Positions 43,433 to 50,838 of a stretch of DNA of 64,000 bases are shown piece after piece. Source of the DNA: an uncultured Eubacteriales bacterium (GTDB taxonomy: Bacteria; Bacillota; Clostridia; Christensenellales; Aristaeellaceae); NCBI GenBank assembly GCA_902778055.1, contig CACYWL010000003.1, positions 1-64,000 on the forward strand, written 5' to 3'. Below the pieces are notes generated by a model, which was not told where the DNA came from, did no database searches, and saw only the letters and a program-made list of their open reading frames with translations. Each line of letters opens with the position of its first letter. Position 1 is the stretch's first letter. A program made the translations under genes and the position numbers.

Positions 43433-44548
43433 ATGTATGATTATCTGATTGTCGGCGCGGGGCTTTTCGGGGCGGTTTGCGCCCGGGAGCTGACGGATCT
43501 CGGGAAGCGCTGCCTGGTGATTGAGAAGCGGAACCATATTGCTGGCAATGTATATACGGAGAAAATCGAGGGGATCCACGTCCACCGGTACGGGGCGCAT
43601 ATCTTCCACACGAACAGCCGGGAGGTGTGGGATTATGTGCAGCGGTTCGCGGAGTTCAACCGGTTCACGAATTCTCCGGTGGCCAATTACAGAGGGGAGC
43701 TTTATTCGCTGCCCTTCAATATGTATACATTCAATCGGATGTGGGGCGTTGTGACGCCGGAGGAGGCTGCGGCGAAGATCGAGGAGCAGCGAAAGGCCGC
43801 GGGGATTACCGAGCCGAAGAATCTGGAGGAGCAGGCGATTTCCCTGGTCGGGACGGATATCTACGAAAAGCTGATCAAGGGATATACCCAGAAGCAGTGG
43901 GGCCGGCCCTGCGACCAGCTGCCGGCGTTCATCATCCGGCGGCTGCCGGTGCGGCTGACCTTTGACAACAACTATTTCAACGCCCTGTATCAGGGGATTC
44001 CGGTCGGCGGATATACGAAGATGGTCGGGAACATGCTGGACGGGATCGAGGTCCGGCTGGGGGAGGACTATCTGGCGGACCGGGAAGGATGGAACCGGAC
44101 GGCGGAGAAGGTCATCTATACCGGGCCGATCGATGCTTACTTTGATTACTGCCTGGGGAATCTGGAATACCGGTCCGTGCGGTTTGAGAACGAGGTGCTG
44201 GACAAGCCCAATTTCCAGGGAAACGCGGCGGTGAACTATACGGACGCGGAGACGCCCTGGACGCGGATCATCGAGCACAAGTGGTTTGAGTTCGGGAAGG
44301 ATGAGAACGGGAACGATCTGCCGAAGACGGTGATCTCCCGGGAATACAGCTCCGAATGGAAGCCGGGAGACGAGCCGTACTACCCCGTCAACGATGAGAA
44401 AAACGGGACACTGTATACGGAATACAGGAAGCTGGCGGAGCGGGAGGAGAAAATGGTCTTCGGCGGGCGGCTGGGAGAGTATAAATATTATGACATGGAT
44501 CAGGTGATCGCCGCGGCGCTGGGCCGGGTCCGGGCCCTCATGGGATAA
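43433..44548 (+). CDS. glf: UDP-galactopyranose mutase
   Basis: 371 aa, FAD-dependent enzyme converting UDP-galactopyranose to UDP-galactofuranose for surface glycans. FAD motif DYLIVGAGLFGAVCARELTD, then IAGNVYTEKIEGIHVHRYGA and HIFHTNSREVWDYV with the active-site His; GYTQKQWGRPCDQL and TGPIDAYFDYCLG are also typical. GGAGG lies 7 bp before the ATG. Full length. A strong terminator follows at 44633. Confidence 0.93.
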   Translation: MYDYLIVGAGLFGAVCARELTDLGKRCLVIEKRNHIAGNVYTEKIEGIHVHRYGAHIFHTNSREVWDYVQRFAEFNRFTNSPVANYRGELYSLPFNMYTFNRMWGVVTPEEAAAKIEEQRKAAGITEPKNLEEQAISLVGTDIYEKLIKGYTQKQWGRPCDQLPAFIIRRLPVRLTFDNNYFNALYQGIPVGGYTKMVGNMLDGIEVRLGEDYLADREGWNRTAEKVIYTGPIDAYFDYCLGNLEYRSVRFENEVLDKPNFQGNAAVNYTDAETPWTRIIEHKWFEFGKDENGNDLPKTVISREYSSEWKPGDEPYYPVNDEKNGTLYTEYRKLAEREEKMVFGGRLGEYKYYDMDQVIAAALGRVRALMG

Positions 44549-44583
44549 GGCGGAAGGCTTTAAAAGGGTCTGTTAGCCGCATA

Positions 44584-44629
44584 CAAGATATGGTATGGGC
44601 CGAAAAAATTACCAAACTATATATTGACT
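44584..44629 (+). promoter_or_regulatory. candidate tandem NrdR boxes before nrdD
   Basis: AAACTATATATTGACT (44614-44629) contains the NrdR core CWATATATWG exactly and overlaps the -35 box. A weaker second copy, CAAGATATGG at 44584-44593 (two mismatches), lies 33 bp upstream, about three helical turns, the spacing NrdR uses. Confidence 0.45.
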
Positions 44630-44652
44630 TTACCCCCTCGCGGTGCTATAGT
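44624..44652 (+). promoter_or_regulatory. nrdD promoter embedded in a terminator
   Basis: TTGACT (44624-44629), 17 bp, TATAGT (44647-44652). The -10 box lies in the loop of the hairpin at 44633-44680, so the start point would be near 44659. Confidence 0.65.
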
Positions 44653-44680
44653 TGAGCGGCACGCGCGAGGGGGTTTTTTT
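44633..44680 (+). terminator. strong terminator after glf
   Basis: Arms CCCCCTCGCGGTGC and GCAC-G-CGCGAGGGGG with a 12-nt loop, followed by seven T (44674-44680). Ends transcripts from glf; nrdD transcripts start inside it and lack the left arm. Confidence 0.8.
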
Positions 44681-44806
44681 CTGCCCCGGCGGCCGGCGGG
44701 GGCGAAGGCGCCCGGCCGGGCGGCAAGGGGGGCCTGTTTCCTGCGCGGCTTCGGAAAAATGACGAAAAAGCACCGCGGCTTTCATTCCGCGGAAAGGGAG
44801 GAAAAG

Positions 44807-47209
44807 ATGTATCAGGTAGTCAAGAGAGACGGCAAGGTGGCCGAGTTTGAAATCGGGAAGATTTCCGGCGCGATTACCAAGGCGTTTGACGCGCTGGGCA
44901 AGCAGTATCATCCCAGCGTCATCGATATGCTGGCCCTGCGGGTGACGGCGGCGTACGAGCCGGAGATCCGGGACGGGAAGATCACCGTTGAGGCCATTCA
45001 GGACTGCGTGGAAAAGGTGCTGAGCGAGGCCGGATATTCCGACGTCGCCAAGGCGTACATCCTGTACCGGAAGCAGCGGGAGAAAGTCCGGAACGTGAAC
45101 TCCGCCCTGCTGAACTACAAGGATCTGGTGGACAACTATCTGCGGATCAACGACTGGCGGGTGAAGGAGAACTCGACGGTGACCTACTCCGTCGGCGGCC
45201 TGATCCTGTCCAACTCCGGCGCGATCACGGCGAACTACTGGCTGAGCGAGATCTACGATCCGGAGATCGCGGAGGCGCACCGCTCCGCGGCGATCCATCT
45301 GCATGACCTGAGCATGCTGACGGGATACTGCGCGGGCTGGAGCCTGAAGCAGCTGATCCAGGAAGGGCTGGGCGGCGTGCCCGGGAAGATTACCTCCTCC
45401 CCCGCTTCCCATCTGTCCACGCTGTGCAACCAGATGGTCAACTTCCTGGGCATCATGCAGAACGAGTGGGCCGGCGCCCAGGCGTTCTCCAGCTTCGACA
45501 CCTATCTGGCTCCCTTCGTCCGGGTGGACAGCCTGAGCCAGAAGGAGGTCAAGCAGTGCATCCAGAGCTTCATCTACGGCGTGAACACGCCCTCCCGCTG
45601 GGGAACCCAGGCGCCCTTCAGCAACATCACGCTGGACTGGGTCTGCCCGAAGGATCTGGCCTCCCTGCCGGCCATCGTCGGCGGGAAGGAGCTGGACTTC
45701 ACCTACGGGGAATGCCAGAAGGAAATGGACATGGTGAACAAGGCGTTCATCGAGATCATGATCGAGGGCGACGCCAACGGCCGCGGTTTCCAGTATCCGA
45801 TTCCGACCTACTCCATCACCCGGGACTTTGACTGGAGCGAGACGGAGAACAACAAGCTGCTGTTCGAGATGACGGCGAAATACGGCACGCCCTACTTCAG
45901 CAACTACATCAACTCCGACATGGAGCCCAGCGACGTGCGGAGCATGTGCTGCCGGCTGCGGCTGGACCTGCGGGAGCTGCGCAAGAAGAGCGGCGGCTTC
46001 TTCGGCAGCGGGGAGAGTACCGGCTCCATCGGCGTCGTGACGATCAACCTGCCGCGGATCGCGTATCTGGCGGCGGATGAGAAGGACTTCTACGCCCGGC
46101 TGGACCGGCTGATGGACATCGCGGCCCGGAGCCTGAAGACCAAGCGCACCGTGATCACCCGGCTGCTGGACAGCGGCCTGTATCCCTACACGAAGCGCTA
46201 CCTGGGCACCTTTGAGAACCACTTCTCCACGATCGGCCTGGTCGGCATGAACGAAGCCGGGCTGAACGCGAAATGGCTGAGGAAGGATCTGACCCACGAG
46301 GAGACCCAGCGCTTCGCCAGGGACGTGCTGAACCACATGCGCGAACGGCTGAGCGACTATCAGGAGCAGTACGGCGACCTGTACAACCTGGAGGCGACGC
46401 CCGCGGAATCCACGGCGTACCGCTTCGCCAAGCATGACAAGGAGCAGTATCCGGACATCATCACCGCCAACGAGAACGGCAAGCCCTACTACACGAACTC
46501 CAGCCACCTGCCCGTCGGATACAGCGAGGACATCTTCTCCGCGCTGGACGTGCAGGATGAGCTGCAGACGCTGTACACCTCCGGGACGGTGTTCCACGCC
46601 TTCCTCGGGGAGAAGCTGCCGGACTGGAAGGCCGCGGCGGCCCTGGTGCGGAAGATCGCGGAGAACTACAAGCTGCCCTACTACACGATGAGCCCGACCT
46701 ACTCCGTGTGCAAAAACCACGGATACCTGAGCGGCGAGGTGTACACCTGCCCGCACTGCGGGGAGAAGACCGAGGTTTACAGCCGGATCACCGGATACTA
46801 CCGGCCGGTCCAGAACTGGAACGACGGCAAGGCGCAGGAATTCAAGGACCGGAAGGTCTACAACATCGGCGCCAGCCGGCTGACCCACACCGGCCCGCTG
46901 CACGCGGTGCCGGCGGCGGAGACCCACGCGCCCGCGGAGACCGCGGCGGAGGAGAAGAAGCCGGTGAGCCGGGCGATGCTCTTCACCTCGGCGACCTGCC
47001 CGAACTGCAAGCTGGCCAAGGCGCTGCTGCAGAAGGAGGGCTTCGTCTACAAGGAAGTGCTGGCGACGGAGAACATTGAGCTGGCGAACCAGTACGGCAT
47101 CCGGCAGGCGCCGACGCTGATCGTGACCCGGGAGGACGGATACGACAAATACCGGGGCGTGGCCGAGATCCGGGCGATGCTGACGGCCGCGGAGAAGAAG
47201 GCCATCTGA
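44807..47209 (+). CDS. nrdD: anaerobic ribonucleoside-triphosphate reductase with fused redoxin
   Basis: 800 aa from ATG 44807 (GGGAGG upstream; earlier codons of the frame lie in the leader). Class III reductase making dNTPs without oxygen. ATP-cone at about 3-90 (VVKRDGKVAEFEIGKISGAI). The ten-stranded barrel spans about 130-620. A zinc site has CKNH and CPHC (648-651), and the glycyl-radical motif is RITGYYRPV with Gly663. After about 700 comes an Ala/Glu linker and a glutaredoxin/NrdH-like domain AMLFTSATCPNCKLAKALL (CPNC 731-734). Most NrdD end soon after the glycine, so the redoxin is an unusual addition. No nrdG activase follows; thioredoxin reductase does. Confidence 0.92.
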   Translation: MYQVVKRDGKVAEFEIGKISGAITKAFDALGKQYHPSVIDMLALRVTAAYEPEIRDGKITVEAIQDCVEKVLSEAGYSDVAKAYILYRKQREKVRNVNSALLNYKDLVDNYLRINDWRVKENSTVTYSVGGLILSNSGAITANYWLSEIYDPEIAEAHRSAAIHLHDLSMLTGYCAGWSLKQLIQEGLGGVPGKITSSPASHLSTLCNQMVNFLGIMQNEWAGAQAFSSFDTYLAPFVRVDSLSQKEVKQCIQSFIYGVNTPSRWGTQAPFSNITLDWVCPKDLASLPAIVGGKELDFTYGECQKEMDMVNKAFIEIMIEGDANGRGFQYPIPTYSITRDFDWSETENNKLLFEMTAKYGTPYFSNYINSDMEPSDVRSMCCRLRLDLRELRKKSGGFFGSGESTGSIGVVTINLPRIAYLAADEKDFYARLDRLMDIAARSLKTKRTVITRLLDSGLYPYTKRYLGTFENHFSTIGLVGMNEAGLNAKWLRKDLTHEETQRFARDVLNHMRERLSDYQEQYGDLYNLEATPAESTAYRFAKHDKEQYPDIITANENGKPYYTNSSHLPVGYSEDIFSALDVQDELQTLYTSGTVFHAFLGEKLPDWKAAAALVRKIAENYKLPYYTMSPTYSVCKNHGYLSGEVYTCPHCGEKTEVYSRITGYYRPVQNWNDGKAQEFKDRKVYNIGASRLTHTGPLHAVPAAETHAPAETAAEEKKPVSRAMLFTSATCPNCKLAKALLQKEGFVYKEVLATENIELANQYGIRQAPTLIVTREDGYDKYRGVAEIRAMLTAAEKKAI

Positions 47210-47323
47210 GCCGAAGAATGAATCGGCAGGGGAAAGGGGATCCGGGCTGACCGTCCGCCGCCGGGAGATGTTGGATTCGGCGGCGGGGCGGAACAGATTC
47301 GTGAGAAGGAGCGGAGGAAGCAC

Positions 47324-48244
47324 ATGTATGACATCATCATCGTGGGCGGCGGTCCGGCGGGCATGACGGCGGCGCTGTACGCCCTGCGGAACGGGAAGAG
47401 CGTGCTGGTGCTGGAAAAGACGGGCTTCGGCGGGCAGATTGTCCACAGCCCGAAGGTGGAGAACTGGCCGGGCACCGCCCGGATGAGCGGGAACGAATAC
47501 GCGGATCATTTTCTGGAGCAGATTCTGGACCAGGGGGCCGAGGTGGATCTGACCGAGGTCGTCCGGGTTGAGGACCATGGGGACCGGAAGACCGTGACGA
47601 CCGCCGACGGGGAAACCCGGGAGGCCCGGAGCGTGATTCTGGCGACCGGCGTAAGGCACAGGGAGCTGGGCCTGACGGGCGAGCGGGAGATGACCGGCGA
47701 GGGCGTCAGCTACTGCGCGGTGTGCGACGCGGATTTCTTCCGGGGGAAGAAGGTCTGCGTCGCCGGGGGCGGAAACTCCGCCCTGCAGGAGGCGATGCTG
47801 CTGGCGGGGAAATGCTCCGAGGTCGTGATGCTGCAGGATCTGCCGGAATTCACCGGGGAGAAGAAGCTGCAGGAGCTGCTCTTCTCCAAGCCGAACGTTT
47901 CCGCGCGGACGGGCGTGAAGATCGTCGACCTGGGCATGGACGAGCACGTTCAGCTGAACGCGGTCACCGTCGAGAAGGCGGACGGAACGCGGGAGACCAT
48001 CCCCTGCGACGGGCTTTTCGTCGCGATCGGGCTGATCCCCGAGAACGAGGCCTTCCGGGAGGTGGCGAAGCTGGACGAGAACGGATACTTTGCCAGCCCG
48101 GAAACCTGCGAGACGGGGACGCCGGGCATCTTCGCGGCGGGAGACTGCCGGGCGAAGAGCGTGCGGCAGCTGACCACAGCGGCGGCGGACGGGTCCGTGG
48201 CGGCGCTGGCGGCCTGCAGGTACGTGGACGCGCTGCAGGGATAA
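47324..48244 (+). CDS. trxB: thioredoxin reductase
   Basis: 306 aa flavoprotein transferring electrons from NAD(P)H to a redoxin. FAD motif DIIIVGGGPAGMTAALYALR, redox pair CAVCD (C131, C134), NAD(P) motif GKKVCVAGGGNSALQEA and C-terminal FAD box GIFAAGDCRAKSVRQLTTA. GAAGGAGCGGAGG precedes the ATG. Lies 114 bp after nrdD, likely the electron donor of its fused redoxin. Confidence 0.92.
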   Translation: MYDIIIVGGGPAGMTAALYALRNGKSVLVLEKTGFGGQIVHSPKVENWPGTARMSGNEYADHFLEQILDQGAEVDLTEVVRVEDHGDRKTVTTADGETREARSVILATGVRHRELGLTGEREMTGEGVSYCAVCDADFFRGKKVCVAGGGNSALQEAMLLAGKCSEVVMLQDLPEFTGEKKLQELLFSKPNVSARTGVKIVDLGMDEHVQLNAVTVEKADGTRETIPCDGLFVAIGLIPENEAFREVAKLDENGYFASPETCETGTPGIFAAGDCRAKSVRQLTTAAADGSVAALAACRYVDALQG

Positions 48245-48261
48245 AACAGAAGGATATGAAG

Positions 48262-48295
48262 AAGGAATCCGACGGACTGCCGGGTTCCTTTTTTT
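48262..48295 (+). terminator. terminator after trxB
   Basis: AAGGAATCCG...CGGGTTCCTT hairpin with one bulge, followed by TTTTT. Ends the nrdD-trxB transcript. Confidence 0.75.
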
Positions 48296-48369
48296 CGCCG
48301 CTGCGATTCCGTGCCTGGAGCACCGCCGGAAAAAATCCGGTTATCGGAAATATAATCTGACAATCAAAG

Positions 48370-48395
48370 AGGCCAGGGCCTAATGCGCCTGGCCT
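48370..48395 (-). terminator. terminator of the minus-strand defence/toxin operon
   Basis: AGGCCAGG...CCTGGCCT perfect 8-bp arms, 20 bp beyond the stop of the 48415 gene. On the minus strand it is followed by CTTTGATTGT, a weak U-tract; probably works in both directions. Confidence 0.5.
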
Positions 48396-48414
48396 TCCTG
48401 TGCTTTAGAGCAGG

Positions 48415-48741
48415 TTAGTTAATATAATCTGCGGCACTGTCTATAAAATAGTTGATGTTATAAGTCGCGACTGCTTGTGGGAAGCGCTTTGCGGCACGCC
48501 TGATGGCGGCGATAAATTCGCCGGATTTACTTCTTTCTGCTATTTCATCGAAAACCTCGCTGAGCCAGATGAACTGCTCTTCGGTACAATCGTTCTCCAG
48601 GAAAGAAACCGTGGCATTAATATCCTTTATCATAAGCTGTATTTCATCCTGGATGACCTGATTATTTTCATAATCAACATCTCCCTCAATGCTTTTGCGC
48701 TGAAGGATTAAAGAATTCAACTCTTCACTGATACTCATCAT
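48415..48741 (-). CDS. candidate immunity protein
   Basis: 108 aa acidic helical protein. FLENDCTEEQFIWLSEVFDE, IAERSKSGEFIAAIRRAAKR and FPQAVATYNI recall orphan immunity proteins of polymorphic toxins. GGAGGAGG precedes ATG 48741, and the start overlaps the stop of the EndoU-like toxin tail, the normal toxin-immunity order. Intact while the toxin lacks its delivery part. Confidence 0.55.
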   Translation of the reverse strand: MMSISEELNSLILQRKSIEGDVDYENNQVIQDEIQLMIKDINATVSFLENDCTEEQFIWLSEVFDEIAERSKSGEFIAAIRRAAKRFPQAVATYNINYFIDSAADYIN

Positions 48742-48966
48742 TTTTTCCTCCTCCTTAGTACCGAGCTTTGGTCAGTATCGGGAAAAACAGTAGCGATTTT
48801 GCCATTTGTGCGAATAACGCCTACACGAACACCTTTGAATACTCCGAATATCGGTTTACCATTAGCAATCCTTCGATTTTGCTTTAATCCTGCAACATGT
48901 TCCCCTGCATGCCTGATATCCTTTGCAGTCCAGTTTTTTGGAAACCAGGCCTGACCTGTTCCAGTA
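48738..48966 (-). pseudogene. EndoU-like polymorphic-toxin C-terminal tip
   Basis: A frame different from RloB reads TGTGQAWFPKNWTAKDIRHA, GEHVAGLKQNRR, GVFKGVRVGVIRTNGKIATV and FPDTDQS. FPKxWxxxxI...H...G..VGV....GKIxTxFP fits bacterial EndoU-type or related RNase toxin ends (CdiA-CT/YeeF style). No start codon or N-terminal delivery domain is present. Displaced toxin cassette landed inside the RloB gene; the immunity gene follows. Confidence 0.5.
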
Positions 48967-49222
48967 CGATAAAACCACGGTCGCCCCGTTTCGGATCAAG
49001 ATCATTTGATAACCAGAAGCGGTCAAGATTTGCCAACATGCCTTCAGGATCGGTACTGCTTCCTGAAGCAAGCAGTTTGATACTATATCCTGCGCGTTGT
49101 TTATTGAATTGCCTGAAATAGAGGGTCTCTGTCATGTTGTGTCCTTCAACAATCATCACAATGACAGGATTGGTAGAGAACTTTTCTGTTCCGCGCCTCT
49201 TTGTTGAAAATTGCCTGGCCAT
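48884..49222 (-). pseudogene. truncated RloB-family protein
   Basis: MARQFSTKRRGTEKFSTNPV then IVMIVEGHNMTETLYFRQF, the canonical RloB start with VEGxxxTExxYF, then DLDPKRGDRGFIVL. From there the sequence is the out-of-frame toxin tail, and the frame stops at 48884. Only about 85 of some 200 residues are RloB. The start overlaps the stop of the ATPase gene (TAATG). Confidence 0.7.
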
Positions 49223-50487
49223 TACACAATATCCTCCGTCTGAAGATATGGAATAGCGCCATAGCGCCCGAGCAGATAGCCTTTTTCGATGTTTTCATCC
49301 TTCCTGACAGAAAGGGCATCAAGTGAATACAGATCAGTAACGCCGGTTTCCGGATTCTTCTCGGTAAAGTAAATCTGATCTCTTCTGAAGGTTCCGAGAG
49401 AAAGCAATGCTGTTTCATGAGTGTTGAATATCAACTGAGCTCCCTTTGTGTTGATTCTGACATCGCGAAACAGATTAACCAGCAGTTTGATGAGTGAGGG
49501 ATGAAGACTCCTGTCGATCTCATCTATGAACAGGACTTTGCCGGTTTCCAGTGCTTTTCTTAAAAAAGGAGCAAAATGGAACAACTGGACAGTTCCCAAC
49601 GATTCTTCGAAAAGAGAAAGCTCATATTGTCTTTGGACACCGCTTTCATCCGTTACAACATGTCCGGTACGGACCTCAATTTGGTTCCCCTTCGGCTTGA
49701 TGATCTGATTGTTGATAACAATCCCGCCAAAGTCAATACCAGGAATGGGCGATTGATCCTGAGGCATTTCCTTAATATCGACTTTGACATCAACAATATT
49801 GATATCAGCCATTTTCATCAGCTTTTTTACGAAGGCGATGTTTTCCTCTTTTTCAGTTTGATAGGCTTCCAGAGCCAGTCCTTCCTGATTGACCACGCTG
49901 GTTTGCGTATCAATCTTCGTTGCAAACCATTGAAAGGGGATGGTCGTGCATTGCGCATTCCAGGAGGTGGCGGTAGCAAGGAAAAGCTTGTTTGAAGTAT
50001 TCATTCTTGTAAGAGGCTGCAGGTTGTTTTTTTCATTTCTGGGGAAGGAGTATTTTTCATTGGTACGTTCAAACAGCATGCTGGGCCTGGAAGAATGAAA
50101 GACATAGAGGTATTCTTCTATGACTTTTTCAACAGTAGCACTAAAGCCGTAGATATATTTTAACCCATCTTCGGCTATAAACGTAAACTCATATTTTGTA
50201 GGCACAGACGTAGGATTATCGCAGAACTTGTACGGAACCACGGGTATTTTCTGCCCATGCTGGAAGACGTTGGACTGCCGGATATAAACAATGGCAGTGG
50301 TCATGGCCTTAAACAAATTGCTTTTGCCGGATGCATTGGCCCCATAAATTGCGGCTAAGCTGGTCGCCTTGAACTTTCCGTAGCTCAGAATGTTTTCAGG
50401 ATGCTCTTTATCCTTGGATGGAACCAGGCTGAATAGAACCTCGCTTCTGATGGAAGCGAAATTCGTTACAGAAAACTGAAGCAACAT
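49222..50487 (-). CDS. second RloA/AbiLi-like ATPase
   Basis: 421 aa. MLLQFSVTNFASIRSEVLFS start, Walker A GANASGKSNLFKAM, signature-like SLFEESLGTVQLFHFAPFL, Walker B VLFIDEIDRSLHPSLIKLLV, and FNTHETALLSLG. Paralogous in architecture to 30926 but clearly diverged. GGGGAGGTG precedes the ATG, and an excellent promoter with palindrome lies upstream. Its RloB partner is truncated, so the system may be inactive or use the complete RloB at 32204. Confidence 0.8.
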   Translation of the reverse strand: MLLQFSVTNFASIRSEVLFSLVPSKDKEHPENILSYGKFKATSLAAIYGANASGKSNLFKAMTTAIVYIRQSNVFQHGQKIPVVPYKFCDNPTSVPTKYEFTFIAEDGLKYIYGFSATVEKVIEEYLYVFHSSRPSMLFERTNEKYSFPRNEKNNLQPLTRMNTSNKLFLATATSWNAQCTTIPFQWFATKIDTQTSVVNQEGLALEAYQTEKEENIAFVKKLMKMADINIVDVKVDIKEMPQDQSPIPGIDFGGIVINNQIIKPKGNQIEVRTGHVVTDESGVQRQYELSLFEESLGTVQLFHFAPFLRKALETGKVLFIDEIDRSLHPSLIKLLVNLFRDVRINTKGAQLIFNTHETALLSLGTFRRDQIYFTEKNPETGVTDLYSLDALSVRKDENIEKGYLLGRYGAIPYLQTEDIV

Positions 50488-50515
50488 GCGGACACCTCCC
50501 CTTTTTCTCGATCAT

Positions 50516-50547
50516 ATATTAGCAGAGGAAATGTTGAATGTCAACAT
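50516..50547 (-). promoter_or_regulatory. consensus promoter with palindrome over the -35 box
   Basis: On the minus strand TTGACA (50544-50539), 17 bp, TAATAT (50521-50516). ATGTTGA-3-TCAACAT (50531-50547) is a perfect inverted repeat covering the -35 box, a likely repressor site. Confidence 0.65.
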
Positions 50548-50838
50548 TAAAAAATAGATTAATGAAGAAAAACCACAAAAACGAATGATTAAATGTAAAA
50601 AATGGACAATATAGAGTTGCGAAGAGAAATCGCCGGAAGATATCCAAACAGGTTTACAGAATGATAAAGCTGGCAAAAAAGATAGGATTTTATACATGAA
50701 AATGAGGCTTTTTCATAGGCTGCTGAAAGCGAATAAAGATCCCGGCCAAAGGACCGGGATCGAATGGAATTCTCTATTCCTGATGGTTGATGCAGGGTAA
50801 TCAGTGTCTGAGTAAAGCGTTAACGAAGCACCCACGGC
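50548..50838. other. AT-rich intergenic region without a supported gene
   Basis: Between the RloA promoter and the Pro-rich protein. Contains a GATCCCGG...CCGGGATC hairpin (50738-50761) without a T-run. No credible ORF or RNA seen. Confidence 0.5.

Noticed and set aside
44633..44680. Riboswitch in front of nrdD
   Set aside because: The hairpin is a plain terminator arm pair and the promoter lies within it; no conserved riboswitch core is seen.
44630..47947. 1105-codon open frame on the minus strand across nrdD and trxB
   Set aside because: Shadow of GC-rich codon use. The plus-strand frames have clear NrdD and TrxB motifs; the minus translation is Arg/Val/Leu-rich without any domain.
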